Source of the DNA: Adiantum capillus-veneris
Taxonomy: Eukaryota > Streptophyta > Polypodiopsida > Polypodiales > Pteridaceae
NCBI GenBank assembly: GCA_014529385.2
Contig: CM043961.1
Span: forward strand, 17,643,478-17,707,477
Direction of reading: 5' to 3'
DNA: 64,000 nt
The notes under the pieces are model-generated. The model was not told where the DNA came from. It did not search any database and saw only the letters and a list, made by a program, of their open reading frames with translations. The position numbers were made by a program, and so were the translations under genes. How positions within the stretch are numbered: position 1 is the first letter of the stretch; the number at the start of each line of letters is the position of its first letter. Positions 11,800 through 23,071 of the stretch are shown here, in pieces.

Positions 11800-12515
11800 C
11801 ATCCTCTTCCTAAAATTTGACTATGGAAGCTCTAGGAGGCTTTGTATTATTGTGCGGGCAAGCACGATAGACATGCCCTTGCTCCCCGCACTTGTAACAA
11901 CAGTTATCTTTTAGATAATGCTCTAGCTCTTCAGGAGAGAGTTTATTTTTGCCTTTATAAACTCCCTTCTTTTTGGATTTGTTGTTGTTGGAGTTTCCTT
12001 TGGGAGACTTTTGGATGTTGTCCTTCTCCTTAGGCCCACTACGGTCCTTGTTTTCCATGGGCTTAAGATTTATCTTAGCCCCTTGTTGGAAGTTGATTCT
12101 TGAAGCCACCATGGTATGGTGTATTACCGCAGATATGGTGCAAGTCCTTTGGGAGTTAACATACTCCGCCATATCCTCAGATAAACCCGCACAAAATTGT
12201 TGTTTTTGCTGTCCAAGATCCATCTTTTTGTAGACAGTGGCTTTGAGATGTAAATCCCAAAACTTGTCTACATATTTGTGAATATATTTATAGGGAGAGA
12301 GCTTCAAGCTTTGCCATTCGGTGAGTAATTTGTCTTTGGCATTGCTAGCCAAAAATTGGTGAGTAATTTTTGGCATTGCTAGCCAAAAATTTCTTCATGA
12401 TGGAAGCTGTTAAAGATTTCCATGTTCGTGGAGCTTCACCATTTTCTCGTAGGCTAGACCACCATTGCCTGGCGGACTTTTGAAAATGTATAGCTACATG
12501 ACGTAGCCTAGAGGA
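11800..12515 (-). pseudogene. Gypsy-1 gag, C-terminal part
   Basis: The sequence reads RHVAIHFQKSARQWWSSL (from 12515), then KITHQFLASNAKDKLLTEWQ, and ends with the CCHC zinc knuckle CYKCGEQGHVYRACP (11875-11920). This is the classic gag retrotransposon domain plus nucleocapsid. A 40-bp duplication (about 12319-12391) breaks the frame. The N-terminal part continues at 24047-24398, beyond the LTR-A insertion. Confidence 0.85.
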
Positions 12516-13503
12516 TGTTGGGAGGCGTTGTAGCACGACCTAATTGCAGCGCACACAAAATTATCAAATCCGTGGATCGACAACCCGTTTAGGGTATGGA
12601 AGCACAACCGTCGGATCAATAGAAATAGAGGACTCAAGAGATCACCTCTTCAATGCAAGTAGAGACTAGCCATTGCAAGACTAACTCTAAACATACTCTA
12701 ATCACTAAACAATCAACTCCTACACACATCAAGTCCATCGAAGTCGGACTTACCATAGACTAGAAACCCCAAGCACACTAATGATAAGCACACACTAATT
12801 ACATTGGTGTTGGCCTCTCCAATCACCACATGTCGATCATAGCACTTCATCAATAGCTACACACACGAGGTGAATGGTGCTAGAGTTTCATAAAATCTAT
12901 CAACACACAAAGAAACAATAGGGCACACACACTAATTACAAGATTAAGACCGAACTTAATCAGCCTAATTAGTGATGCTAAATATCACAAATTGAATGCT
13001 TATAGAAGAATAGGAGTGGTTAATAGCAAGAAGTACATTCCTCTCTCAAATCTAGAATAACGAGAGTGTAATATTGCTTCATGACATAATGAAATGTAGA
13101 GAAGAAGTAGACTAATGAGAAAATAGGAATAAGATTAATCAAGCTTCTCTAATTACAATGGATTAGTCCTAGCCTCTTAATCATGGGCATTAAGCTCAAG
13201 GCTAGGCGATCCATAGAATAACACTCAAGAGAGAGAGAGAGAGAGAGAGCTCTCAAAAGTGGATCCTCAAGAGTGGATATTGAAGAATGAAGTCTCCTTG
13301 CATAAAGGCTTGCTTTTAAAGGCTTTCACCACAATCCCTTCTACTATGGGTTTAAGGTTGAGCCTGCTAGCTAGCATATACAACTTTGGAACTCCAAGTG
13401 AGCCCAAGGCTTATACAAAGTGAGTTGGAAATATTAAGCACAACCATAGCATATTTCCCATTTGATGCATATTCAGTTTAGGCTATGTTAGCCGCTGCTA
13501 ACA
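12516..13503 (-). repeat. LTR-A, 3' LTR (988 bp)
   Basis: It is bounded by TG...CA and matches 23072-24046 along its whole length with scattered differences. A GA run lies at 13230-13249, longer than in the other LTR. Confidence 0.92.
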
Positions 13504-13519
13504 TTCCCCCCTTCCTAAT
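13504..13519 (-). promoter_or_regulatory. LTR-A polypurine tract
   Basis: The minus strand reads ATTAGGAAGGGGGGAA directly before the 3' LTR start TGTTAGC. This is the expected primer site for plus-strand DNA synthesis and fixes the element's direction. Confidence 0.8.
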
Positions 13520-16390
13520 TTGGTGCACGTCCTCGTGTGCCAGTGAAGCAAAACATAGTGACATGGTAGAAAGCAAGTCCATGGAAGAAATGTTGATCTG
13601 CAAAATATAAGAACAAGTAATGAGCATCAAAGGCCAACAAGGATACAAAACATGAAGTACAATGAGCAATCATGCAAAGTGAATTTTTGCTTCTAAAAGA
13701 TGGGTGAATCATAGTCAAAAACTAAAAACATAAAGCAAAAAAGACACCTATACTATTGTGAAGATTAAACCACTTGCAATTTCAGTTTTATGCATGAAGC
13801 ACAAGCAATCAATTATGACCCTAGGCTAATTCAAGTTCATAAACCTACTAGCCTAAAAACTATGTAACCAATATTAATAAATCATTCAAGTCTATCATGT
13901 CTGCGGGCTATAAAAAAGCTCCTAATCTATTAATACATTGTCACAGCTTTTTGAAGCTTATGGAAGTTTTGTTTTTGTCATTCATAGAAAGAAGTAAAGC
14001 ACAATACAAGGCTACCACCACAAGGAAAGTCTAGGTGTAGCTCTCGGCTTCTTGAACCCTCAAGAGGGTGTCCTACTAGCCTACCAAGGCAACGGGCTAA
14101 CCCATATCAGCCCAAGGCATTGGTTTAGGGCCTTGACCAAGCGAGCCAAGGTGATTCCCCTCGCCTGTCAAGTGCCAATAAGGCACTAGGCCTCACAAGA
14201 CACAACATAACATAGAAATTTTCTTTTCATGTGTCTAGTAGCATTTTTGCTACTTTTTCTTGACATTTTTTTGTACTTTTTTTTTTCTTTCTGCATGACA
14301 TGTTTATGGCAATTGGACTAAAGAACTAAAGCGTAATCATAGCCCTAGGTCATGTTAAAAATAAATGGAGTATTAAGACTATCACTAAGAATCTAGGACT
14401 AATGAGAGATGAACCTACATTAACCTAAGGTCAAGGCCAATTACCTATGATTAGCACACGTAAAACCTAATTTTTTGATGAGTTAATATTTACAAAGAAA
14501 AGTGTTGAAACTTTAGTATGCGTAGCTTTTGAACATGAAAGAACCATAGCTTAGAGGAAAAAATTATTTAAGCCAAGCATAGAGAATAGAGAGATGAACA
14601 AAAGAGAAAAATCATGGAAGGATTACACCTATTCAAGTTCTCTTGAGCATCCTTGAGCAAGCATCCTCTTTGTAGAGAAGTCTCTTGATCTTTTATTACA
14701 ATCCAAGATTTTTGAAGCTAAGTGTTAAACACAAGCTCCAAAGGCCTTTTGTTGAAAGAAAAAAACACACAAAAAGCATTAATGAAAACCTAAAGCTAGG
14801 GTCTTGCATACCCGAATTTGCCAAAGGGAAAAAACCCAAGGGAAAAAAATCCCTTTGGTTACGCACATGATTCTCTTTGATAGCAAATTTATGCATACAC
14901 ATCAAAATGAGAAAGAATGAGCTTCTACATAAGCAAATTTGCAATTTTTACAACCTCTCATGCATGATTCAAAAGTAGATTAGTTTCTAGCTCACTTGAG
15001 GTATGGAATTTAAAACAAGCCAAGAGTTGAAAATAATTGGAAGCTGAATTTTACAATTAAAAGCTCCAAACAAGTTGGCTAAACACTAGCTCATATGACA
15101 TTTTCAATTTCTAGAGCAATCTATGATCTAGAGATGACTTCAACTTGATGAAATGAAAGTGAGTGGCTCTCAATAGCCAAATTTTGTACTTGAAAGCTCT
15201 TAAAAAATTTGGGTAAACACTAGCTAAATGAGAACATTTTCACTTTAGACCAAGCTATGAGCTAGCATGTATACAACTTTTCATCCAAATAAATGGAATG
15301 GCTCTAAATAGCCAAGTTTTGCAATATATTGCAATGATGACCCCTTCTTGGATCAATGAAAGCACATGCCTGCCCACATCCCTTCAAAACAACTCAAATC
15401 ATTAGTGCTCTTAAGCATTTGAACATCCAATACAAGCACTAAGAGCATGCTCAATCACAAGCGCGAAATTTTACTGCCCTCTCATGGTCATTCAAGGAAT
15501 CTCAATTTTAGTGCCCTGCATGGTTTTACATTAATATCAAGCACTGAAATGCAACAAGCAATACCAAGCCCAAACTTTAATGCACGCTCTTGTGGCTATC
15601 AAACAGGCTCAATTTTAGTGTTTTGCAATGATTTTTCATTCAATTCAAGCACTAAAATGTACAAGCAATGTGAAGTTCAAATTTTAATGCACACTCTTCC
15701 CCAAGCATCAATTTAGTGTCAATATATGTAGCTTTCACATCAAGCTCGCATGCTTGCCAAAAAGATTTGTTCATGCAAAGCAATGAAAATGCGAATGAAC
15801 TCTAGTATTAAACCATGCACATGCCAAAAATTTGGTGCAATGCAAGTTCATATATGCATGGAAATTATTACACAATCATAGCACACATTCGACGCCCACA
15901 TCCATCCTTTTAAATAGCACATTGCAAAAGAGAGAAACCATATCATGAAGAGATATGTAAATTCTCACACAACAGTCAATACCCACTCTCGTGTGATTGG
16001 CCAATACACATGAAGTGCACAAGATTCTCTTCTCCACAATCAAGGTTAACTCTAAAGTGCAACTCAGAAGCATATATGCCTCGATTAAATGATAAAGTAG
16101 CTTGTAATGCCAGATTTTGCAATCCATAGAAACAAAAATGTCAATGCATGCCTAGTGAATTTTGATATCATCATCCGCAACACTCAAGCATTAGTGCATG
16201 ATAACCTTCCAAGTGAATTAAACACTATAAAGAAATCATGTCTTTATGACGCATGCAACTTTTTGACATCCATGCAAAAAAAGCAAAAAGCAATTACGTA
16301 CCGTGTCCGTGCCAAAGTTTTCTATGCAACTCAAAATCCAACAAGAGTTACTCTCTATTGTTAGCCAATTGATAGCATTCAAGATGGTTT
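13520..16390. other. LTR-A interior, AT-rich, no gene
   Basis: No conserved coding segment was found on either strand. Two local tandem duplications are visible: about 130-bp units at 15057-15325 (each with TGGCTCT-AATAGCCAA) and about 115-bp units at 15496-15720 (each with CTCAATTTTAGTG and CAAGCACT). The rest is unique AT-rich sequence. Confidence 0.6.
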
Positions 16391-16564
16391 TTTTCTTTTC
16401 TTCTTTTTTTTTTTCCGAAGGGAAGGGAGATGGGTGGTGTGTGAACCACGATTCTAAGTGATGTTTGTTTATTTCTATTTTTATTTACTTTTGAAAATTC
16501 TCTGTTGTCTGGGGGCTGGCACGATGTGGAACCAGAGCAGCGAAGCACGGGGTTGTGTGTGTGT

Positions 16565-16593
<29 letters not shown>
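16565..16593. repeat. Run of 29 G
   Basis: An uninterrupted G run, preceded by a short GT run, sits at the left edge of the GC-rich block. Confidence 0.95.
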
Positions 16594-16595
<2 letters not shown>

Positions 16596-16645
16596 TGTTG
16601 AAGACCAAGGCATGACCAAGAGAAGCGGTGCAAGTGAGTTAGGAA

Positions 16646-16859
16646 CAGTGCTCGAAAAAAACCTAGGTTTAGTGTAACCCCACCTACAAATTTTGAGATT
16701 TACCTCTAATTTTTTGAGTTGAAGGTGAGAAAACATGCAAAATTAGAAGAAAACTAGTGTAAATTGGTGTGAAAACCTTCATATTTAGTCAATTTACCTC
16801 TATTGTTTCTCATATGTAGGTTTGCCAAGTTTTTGGGAAAAAGTTTTTTTCGAGCACTG
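16646..16859. mobile_element. hAT-type MITE, 214 bp
   Basis: The ends are perfect 17-bp inverted repeats CAGTGCTCGAAAAAAAC. The flanks are a perfect 8-bp direct repeat GTTAGGAA (16638-16645 and 16860-16867). Length, 8-bp duplication and CAGTG ends fit a non-autonomous hAT element. It has no coding capacity. Confidence 0.92.
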
Positions 16860-17316
16860 GTTAGGAATCAACATCGGCGAGACTCGGGGCGGGGAAGGAA
16901 GCCACGGTCTGAGAGAGAGAGAGACAGAGAGAGACGAGCCTTGTTGTATATTGTGTGTGTGGTTACGTGCTGCGAGCCCAGCTTGGCAGATACTGCTAGT
17001 TGTTGACGACCTCGTGCAGATTGAGTAGGTGGGATCTGCAAGTGGACAACACAGGTAAGCGGCCAGGGCCCGCATTTACAGCGAGTGGGGATGTAACTTC
17101 CAGCAGAAATGTGGGCCAAGATCGGGCGAATTTTGTGTGTGTGGGGTGAAAATCAGCGCCGATAGAGGGTTCTGCAACAATTGGGTGTGCACGATTTGTG
17201 CTGCTGAACAAGGTGCACCAAGTTCAAGTCAGCGCGTGCTATTAATGTAAAATATGTAACGCGCGATTAGGCACTACAGACGGTGAGAGTAATGTTAGAG
17301 GAGTAAGGCCCTCCCC

Positions 17317-17343
17317 CTGAAGCCACGTTTAACGTGGCTTCAG
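17317..17343. repeat. Perfect hairpin downstream of the HUH gene
   Basis: Two 13-bp arms (CTGAAGCCACGTT and its complement) around one T lie about 125 bp past the gene's stop. HUH transposons commonly have a hairpin near an end. Nearby, a GGCGAACTG-GTTCACACG sequence occurs at 17349-17367 and again at 17458-17475, across the gene's stop. Confidence 0.85.
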
Positions 17344-17469
17344 AGAGAGGCGAACTGTGTTCACACGGGCAACGACACAAAGGAAATTTCCATTCATAAA
17401 AACGAGTCAATACAACAGTGTCTGTACAAATGTGCATATGTACAAAGGTTCCCACAAGGCGAACTGCGT

Positions 17470-18869
17470 TCACACGACGGCCACGCTGTCAACGCAAGGA
17501 GAGTCAAGGCACTGAGGGAGACTATCGGACGGCGGAGACTGCTGAGAGGGCGTCGGCTCGTGCGTATGCGACAGCGGCGGTGCTACGCCACGCACCCATG
17601 GTGAGACACCACGGCGGGTGTTAATGGGGATGAAGTCCCGACAGGGAGTTGGGGGCCCATCGGTGTCTGCCTCAATGGAGGTGTCATTGGCACTAATGTC
17701 GATGGGACGTCGAGAAGTCCCAGGGAGACCCTCGCTGCTGCCAGAATCCTCGAAACGTCGTCGAAATAGTGGACGCGCCGGCGGGATGGTCGCCTCGTAG
17801 TACCTCGCCGCGTCGCTGTCACGGAAGAAGATCCCCCTGCAAGACACGAAGCTGTCAGTGGCTCCTACAAGTGGAGCGCAGTCGGAGTTGATTGGGGCAG
17901 AACAAGGTACCTTATGTCATCAAGAGTCACACTCGTAGGCTCCTTCATGCTCTGCCAAATGGCCATGGCCCGCCCCAACTCCATTCCCGAGCCAGACTTT
18001 GGCACGACCCACGTGGCTGATGGGTAGTACCGCCCGGTTGCTAGCATGCGCAGGAGGGTGTGAGGAAGGCTCATGCCCTCTCGGTCCGCGACGAAGTTCT
18101 CCACATACACGTACGCGCGGTCGAACATGTTGACGGGCGTGAGTGCCACACGGTGCTTCAGCTCGCCTTGGCCGTACTGGGCATGCAGTGCTCGGCCTTC
18201 GGCTATCTCCTCCGCTTCGACTCCCTTCGCGAACCACCGAAAGTGAGGCTTCTATAGGTCTTTCATGCAGTACCCAACCATGCCTGTGAAGGTGTGCATC
18301 CTCACTTGCCGCAATGATCTGCACATGACCACACCTCTCTGGGGCTTCATGATATGCCAACCCAGGTACGCTTTCAACAAGTTGCCAACAGCCTTGATGG
18401 AGGTCGAGAAGATAATGACGACCATCTGGAAGTGGAGGTGATTCAACATTCCTCCCTTCTCGAGTGCGAACAAGCCCCTCACACACTCCCTGTCAACAAA
18501 CTCAGACACGTTTGTGAAAAGGTTGCAGTCGATGTCGCCGTTGCCAATCCCCACTATGATTGAAAGCTGCAGCTTTGTCGCTCTGGTAATCGAGGGGGTT
18601 GCCTCGTCGGCACGAGCCTTGCGAGAACGTCTAGGCCTCGACCCTTCCCTGTCTACCACTGCATCGTTGGAGGCATCAACGCGCAGCCGCTTGCAAGCCC
18701 GACTGTCACCTGTTTCAGCGTTGGTGCTCTTCAGGCGTGCTTTCCGCTTCATTTCCCTTACGGACGTCGGCTGAGGTGATGAGGACCCTGTAGGAGGCCT
18801 TGCAGCAGTAGGCAATTCTGAGACCCCCCCTTCCGTCGCAAACTTCCAGGCAGCCTTGAATTTCGCCAT
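17470..18869 (-). pseudogene. Probable HUH endonuclease (Rep-like), two exons, one in-frame TAG
   Basis: HUH nucleases nick single-stranded DNA and stay joined to it through a tyrosine. From the ATG at 18869: a basic tail with nuclear-signal-like CKRLRV and RRSRKAR (residues 59-86), then the probable nuclease domain (100-260). There LEKGGMLNHLHFQ (137-148) supplies the H-hydrophobic-H pair (H144, H146) and GYCMKD (199-204) the tyrosine motif (Y200, K203). A TAG stop at 18252-18254 interrupts the frame right after this; the same frame then runs on for over 110 codons. A predicted 74-bp intron (17837-17910, GT-AG) restores the frame into a Ser/Pro-rich tail with GIFFRDSDAARYYE. Base composition is much more GC-rich than the flanks. 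Replitron-type HUH transposons or an endogenised viral Rep are possible sources. A longer start near 19055 is possible. The assignment rests on motifs only. Confidence 0.6.
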
Positions 18870-19260
18870 GGCTCGGGCGAACAGAACCCCTGACTTCAAC
18901 ATGAGCCGTATCATCACTCTGAAGCAGAGAGGGTATCGAGGAGCGAACAGAAGAAGAACTAGTGACTGTTGGTGCCCTAAAGACTGTTTGCAGGAACCGA
19001 TTATGGAGGAGAACAAGGAGCATGCAGTGTGTACAGCAGCAGGCGGCAACAACACACAAAACGCAGCAGAAAGCCAACGTCTGGAAATAGCTTCTCAGCA
19101 CCGCCCAATAGCAGCCTGCAAGTTGGCGTTATCTGAAGGTCATCGAAGCTCTTGCTTCCTGCAACTTGCAGCGTCGACAGTCTAGCTCATCGCCGACTTC
19201 CTCGCACAGTTGCCGTCCGAGATTATTTTTTCATGCTCCAGGCCCGTTTGTTTTTTTAAA
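18870..19260. other. Upstream part of GC-rich block
   Basis: The minus-strand frame of the HUH gene stays open to about 19101 but shows no recognised domain, so this may be leader or N-terminal coding sequence. GC content drops sharply after about 19255, which is the likely edge of the inserted block. Confidence 0.4.
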
Positions 19261-21041
19261 TAAACCAAAGTTCAGCATGTGGGTGCCCTATTGACCCGGA
19301 GTTAAATTAGAAGTGTGTGTGTGTTGATTGCAAAGCTAGATGCGCCAAACCATTGAGTTGTTGCATCTTGAAGGTAGGAGGGTCCCATAGCATGCGTCCA
19401 AGGGTTTGACAAGTGGCCAAAAGATATCTGACATCCTTGAGCATTTGGATTTATTAGAGATTGATTTAAAATCTTTTCAAAAGGATGTTCCCACACTAAA
19501 TGCATGTATTCTAATTTGAGTGTGTGTGTGAGATGTCGATTGAGTCCAAGGGTGCATCAAAAACAATAGAAAAGCAAAGCAGAAAAGGCACCCTTGATTG
19601 GTAGACTGCAGACAACAGGCTTCAATGCCATGATTGAGAAACACGAGAAATGTTATATCAAAATTTTCTCTAAGGGAATTGATCCCAATTTTTGAGCATG
19701 ATCGAATAATCATAAAAGCATAACTTCCTTTGAATGGTAACAGGATTGCACACATGAAAGTTCAAGTCAATCAATTCATGCACAAAAACTTCCCAAATTT
19801 GAAATAAAATTGAATCAATTCACAATGTTGGGAGATGCACACACTTAATGGATGCACACTCCTCACCTTTACCCCAATCCAATTTGATATTCAATCATTG
19901 AAAAATTGCTCATATTTAATATCAAAATCATTCAAACCCCATTTGGATTTGTCATTTACGGTTTGTATGGCTGCGCAGGCTTGATTATGGCACTTAGAAA
20001 GGCACAAATCAACAAAATTTTTACCATTTTTAATCAAATTGGTACAGTGATCACATAGGTAATGCACATAAATCATCTTCAATTGAGTACCAATTGAATC
20101 ATCCAAAGTCAATCAATCTCACATACACCGATCTTTTAGGTCTAATAATCATCATAATTGGTGATTGCTATGAATTATTCATCCCAATTTGAATACCAAA
20201 TTCCATTGAGTAGGCACACACACCCAAATTTAGACCAAAATTATATGCAAAAAATCCATCAATTCCTCAATGCATGTAATGCTCAAATTGCAAACTCAAT
20301 CAAGCATAAGTGAATGGATGCATGCTTAATTTCTACAAAATTAGCACTATTTTTACCCAATCAAATTTGGCTCAACTGGCAATGCATTTAGGCTTACACC
20401 TAATGATTGCACACGCTTTTTATGAACATTTCATAATCAAAAATCATTTAGGTGCCCTAATTGACCATCAATCATAGAAAATCAAGTGGTGTTGGATAGG
20501 CATACACACTCAATTTTTGCCCAAACTTTTGGCAATTAGGCTTATCCAATGGTTGAATTAGCCTAGCATACAAATCAATTACATAATTGCATACTCATGT
20601 ATCATCAAATTTTTCAATTTCTATGCATGCACACACTAAAGATTAGGTGCACATACACTTGAATGTTTTGACAGTTTTTTCCCTCTTTGGTGCATGCACA
20701 CACATGAATTCTTGATGAGAATTAAGCATTATTTTGATGCACATAAATTTCATTAGTCAAAATTTGACCATCAATCCATTCCAAGTGTATCAAATTAGGT
20801 ACAAAGTGTAGGTCAACTGAGTTACACACCTAATTTTAGCAAATGAATAGCACACATTGAATCACATTTGTAATGGAATTTTCCTATTCAATTTGAGAGT
20901 AGCGGAATTTAATGAGAGTACTTTCAAGAAATGATTTTGTGAGCATAGCGGGTTGACATAATTGAAGATAGCAACATAATCATAGCAATTAGTTAACTTG
21001 GCATAGACAATACTTTTGCAAGAGAGAGAATTTAGAGAACA
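19261..21041. other. LTR-A interior, AT-rich, no gene
   Basis: Many CAATTCA/TGATTGA-type short words are present, and I found no conserved ORF. The last 30 bp (purine-rich, AGAGAGAGAATTTAGAGAACA) resemble the sequence left of the LTR-B copy at 38398. Confidence 0.5.
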
Positions 21042-22514
21042 TGACAACAGTTGAGGACCGGATTTATGTGGAGCCGGTCCCCCCTCCAATAGGCATTTGT
21101 ATTATGATTTCTCCCATAAAGAGAGACTTGTTACAATACATTCTTTGTGTTCCTTGTGACCTAGGTGAAGCAATGAAGATGGAAAGCTTCATGCATCACC
21201 ATCATAGCATAACCTAAACTTGAAGAAAGCTTTAACTATACCAAGCCTCAGTCCCAAGACCTCAAACACCTTCGAAGGTGGAGAGAGCTAGCAGGGAATG
21301 AGGGTAGGGAAGAGGAAGAAGAAACATTTCATACGAGAAAGAGCTAGTTCCTCACTTATCATAACTCTTGTGCTAGCATACATAATAGCATAGTAATGAA
21401 GAAGAAATAGATGGCAAGCTCAAGCATTGAAGCATGGCTCTTGGATGGATTTGCACTCCATAGCCAAGAGTGTTGGTGTAGGCTCTCAACCTCTACTTGC
21501 TTGGAGAAAGAGAGGGAGCTCTTGCACTTTGCATAGTACACAATAAGAGTGTTTGTGAGTGTGTGTGGGTGAGTATACCCCCTAAGCACCCCCCTAGCTT
21601 GCTTGGGTCGACCCCCCCTTGTAGCTCATGCTTGAAGCTCAGTGGACCCCTCCAGGCCTAGCCAATCACAAGCAGGAGCCATTACAAGCAACAGGGATAG
21701 CCTTGGGACAAGTGTCCCCCTTTCCCCTTTGAGAGAGAGGACTTGATAAATGCAAAATCAATTAATTAAATGTCCTTTATTATCATTGGACCCCTTGGGT
21801 GGCCAACCAATAGGTTTCAGGCACACCATGAGGGCAACATGAGGAGGAACTTGACAAGTGTCCTTGGTGCCTCTTCAAGATGAGGCTTCCCTTGTGTGTG
21901 TGTGTGTGTGTGTGTGTTCTCTCTCATCCCCCCCCCCCCCCCTTGTAGGCTCACCCCCCTCCTTGTAGGGATCTTTTTGACTTTGGATGAGCAAGCCCCT
22001 TAGTCATCAAGCATGACTAAGCACTTGAAGTAGGGGGTGTTCCCACAAGCATCTCAGGCAAGCTTCTCAAGGCACCTCAAGCACCTTAATCATGCACCAA
22101 GTCAAGCACCTCAAGAATGGAGCCAGTCAAGCACCTCAAGCATCTTAATCAAGCACCTCAAGCATGACAAGCACCTCAAGCAAGACAAGCACCTCAAGCA
22201 CGACAAGCACCTCGAGTTTGGGCCGGGTTCCCACCTCAAGCTCAGCCCTAGCTTACCTAAGGTCAAAGGACTTTTACACACATTATTGGAGGTCTTCAAT
22301 GAAGCTAACCCTAAGGTCTTATGCTCCATTGGTTAGCCTTGCTCTTGATAGAACATCTCCCATTTGGACCCCTTTACTATTGGCCCCGTGTTGAGATAGA
22401 TCTATAAGCACATATCTATATCTTAACACTTGTTCCCGTTTATTCTCCCACATTAAGTGATCAATTTAATATGAGAAAATCATTTGGGTTGGTTAGATAT
22501 TAGATTTTATGACA
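21042..22514. repeat. LTR-B copy 2 (1473 bp) inside LTR-A
   Basis: It is bounded by TGACAAC and TTATGACA and matches 38398-40033 apart from a MITE there. No 5-bp target duplication is seen (GAACA versus ACATT), so it is not a clean solo LTR. It contains a GT run (21894-21917) and a C run (about 21928-21942). Confidence 0.75.
22050..22215. repeat. Short tandem repeat, AGCACCTCAAG unit
   Basis: About ten diverged copies of (A)AGCACCTCAAGCA(TGACA) lie head to tail. The longer LTR-B copy at 38398 has no such expansion, so the repeats grew in this copy. Confidence 0.8.
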
Positions 22515-23051
22515 ACATTAATCAATCAAGAATTGACATGAGCAAGTGAGCGAACTTACATCGTAATCACACTCCAATCTACTCCTTTGCTCCACATGAA
22601 GACGCATCATTGCACACCAAGTGTGTGCACCATCAAATCGACTCCAAATTTGACCATTGTAGGCCAAAAATCAAACACTCAAAAATCAAATTAGGCATAA
22701 ATTAGCACAATTAACTTGATTAGAGTGATGATTCCACCTCTTAAAAGGGGATTAATCTTACATTACATATCAAATGTTAGTGGTTAGGTTAGAAAAGTTA
22801 GTAAAAAATTAGTAGAAACTAGCATGAAATTAGTACAATTAGCATGGAAGTGAAGCAAAATTAGTAAAGGTTATTGAGAAGTTAGTGAAATTGGGAGTTT
22901 GGGGTATTCATAACTCAACATTTGCATCAATTTTTTGCACAAACATCATTAAATCAAACCAAAATTGAGTTACACACACTCAAAAACCACGAAATTAGTA
23001 ATGAAATTACTGTATTCTAAACATCCTATACTCACTAGCTTAGGTTATCGA
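22515..23051. other. LTR-A leader region, no gene
   Basis: In element orientation this follows the 5' LTR. It is AT-rich with short TTAGTA-type repeats (22780-22890) and no ORF. Confidence 0.5.
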
Positions 23052-23069
23052 TCCCCGGTAACAATGCCA
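23052..23069 (-). promoter_or_regulatory. LTR-A primer-binding site, tRNA-Asp-like
   Basis: The minus strand reads TGGCATTGTTACCGGGGA two bases inside the 5' LTR. It differs at four positions from the complement of the plant tRNA-Asp 3' end used by many gypsy elements; all four changes fit decay of methylated cytosines. Confidence 0.75.
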
Positions 23070-23071
23070 AA

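Noticed and set aside
16348..16736. Poly-proline frames on the minus strand
   Set aside because: They are translations of the 29-G run.
17469..18486. Plus-strand and other minus-strand long frames over the HUH gene
   Set aside because: They are shadows in GC-rich DNA; only the frame with HLH and YxxK motifs continues across the intron.
22037..22336. Frame with repeated HLKHDKHLK
   Set aside because: It reads through the AGCACCTCAAG tandem repeat and the frame is not conserved in other LTR-B copies.
21042..22514. LTR-B copy 2 as a clean solo LTR
   Set aside because: The flanking 5-mers do not match and purine-rich flank homology extends beyond its left end.
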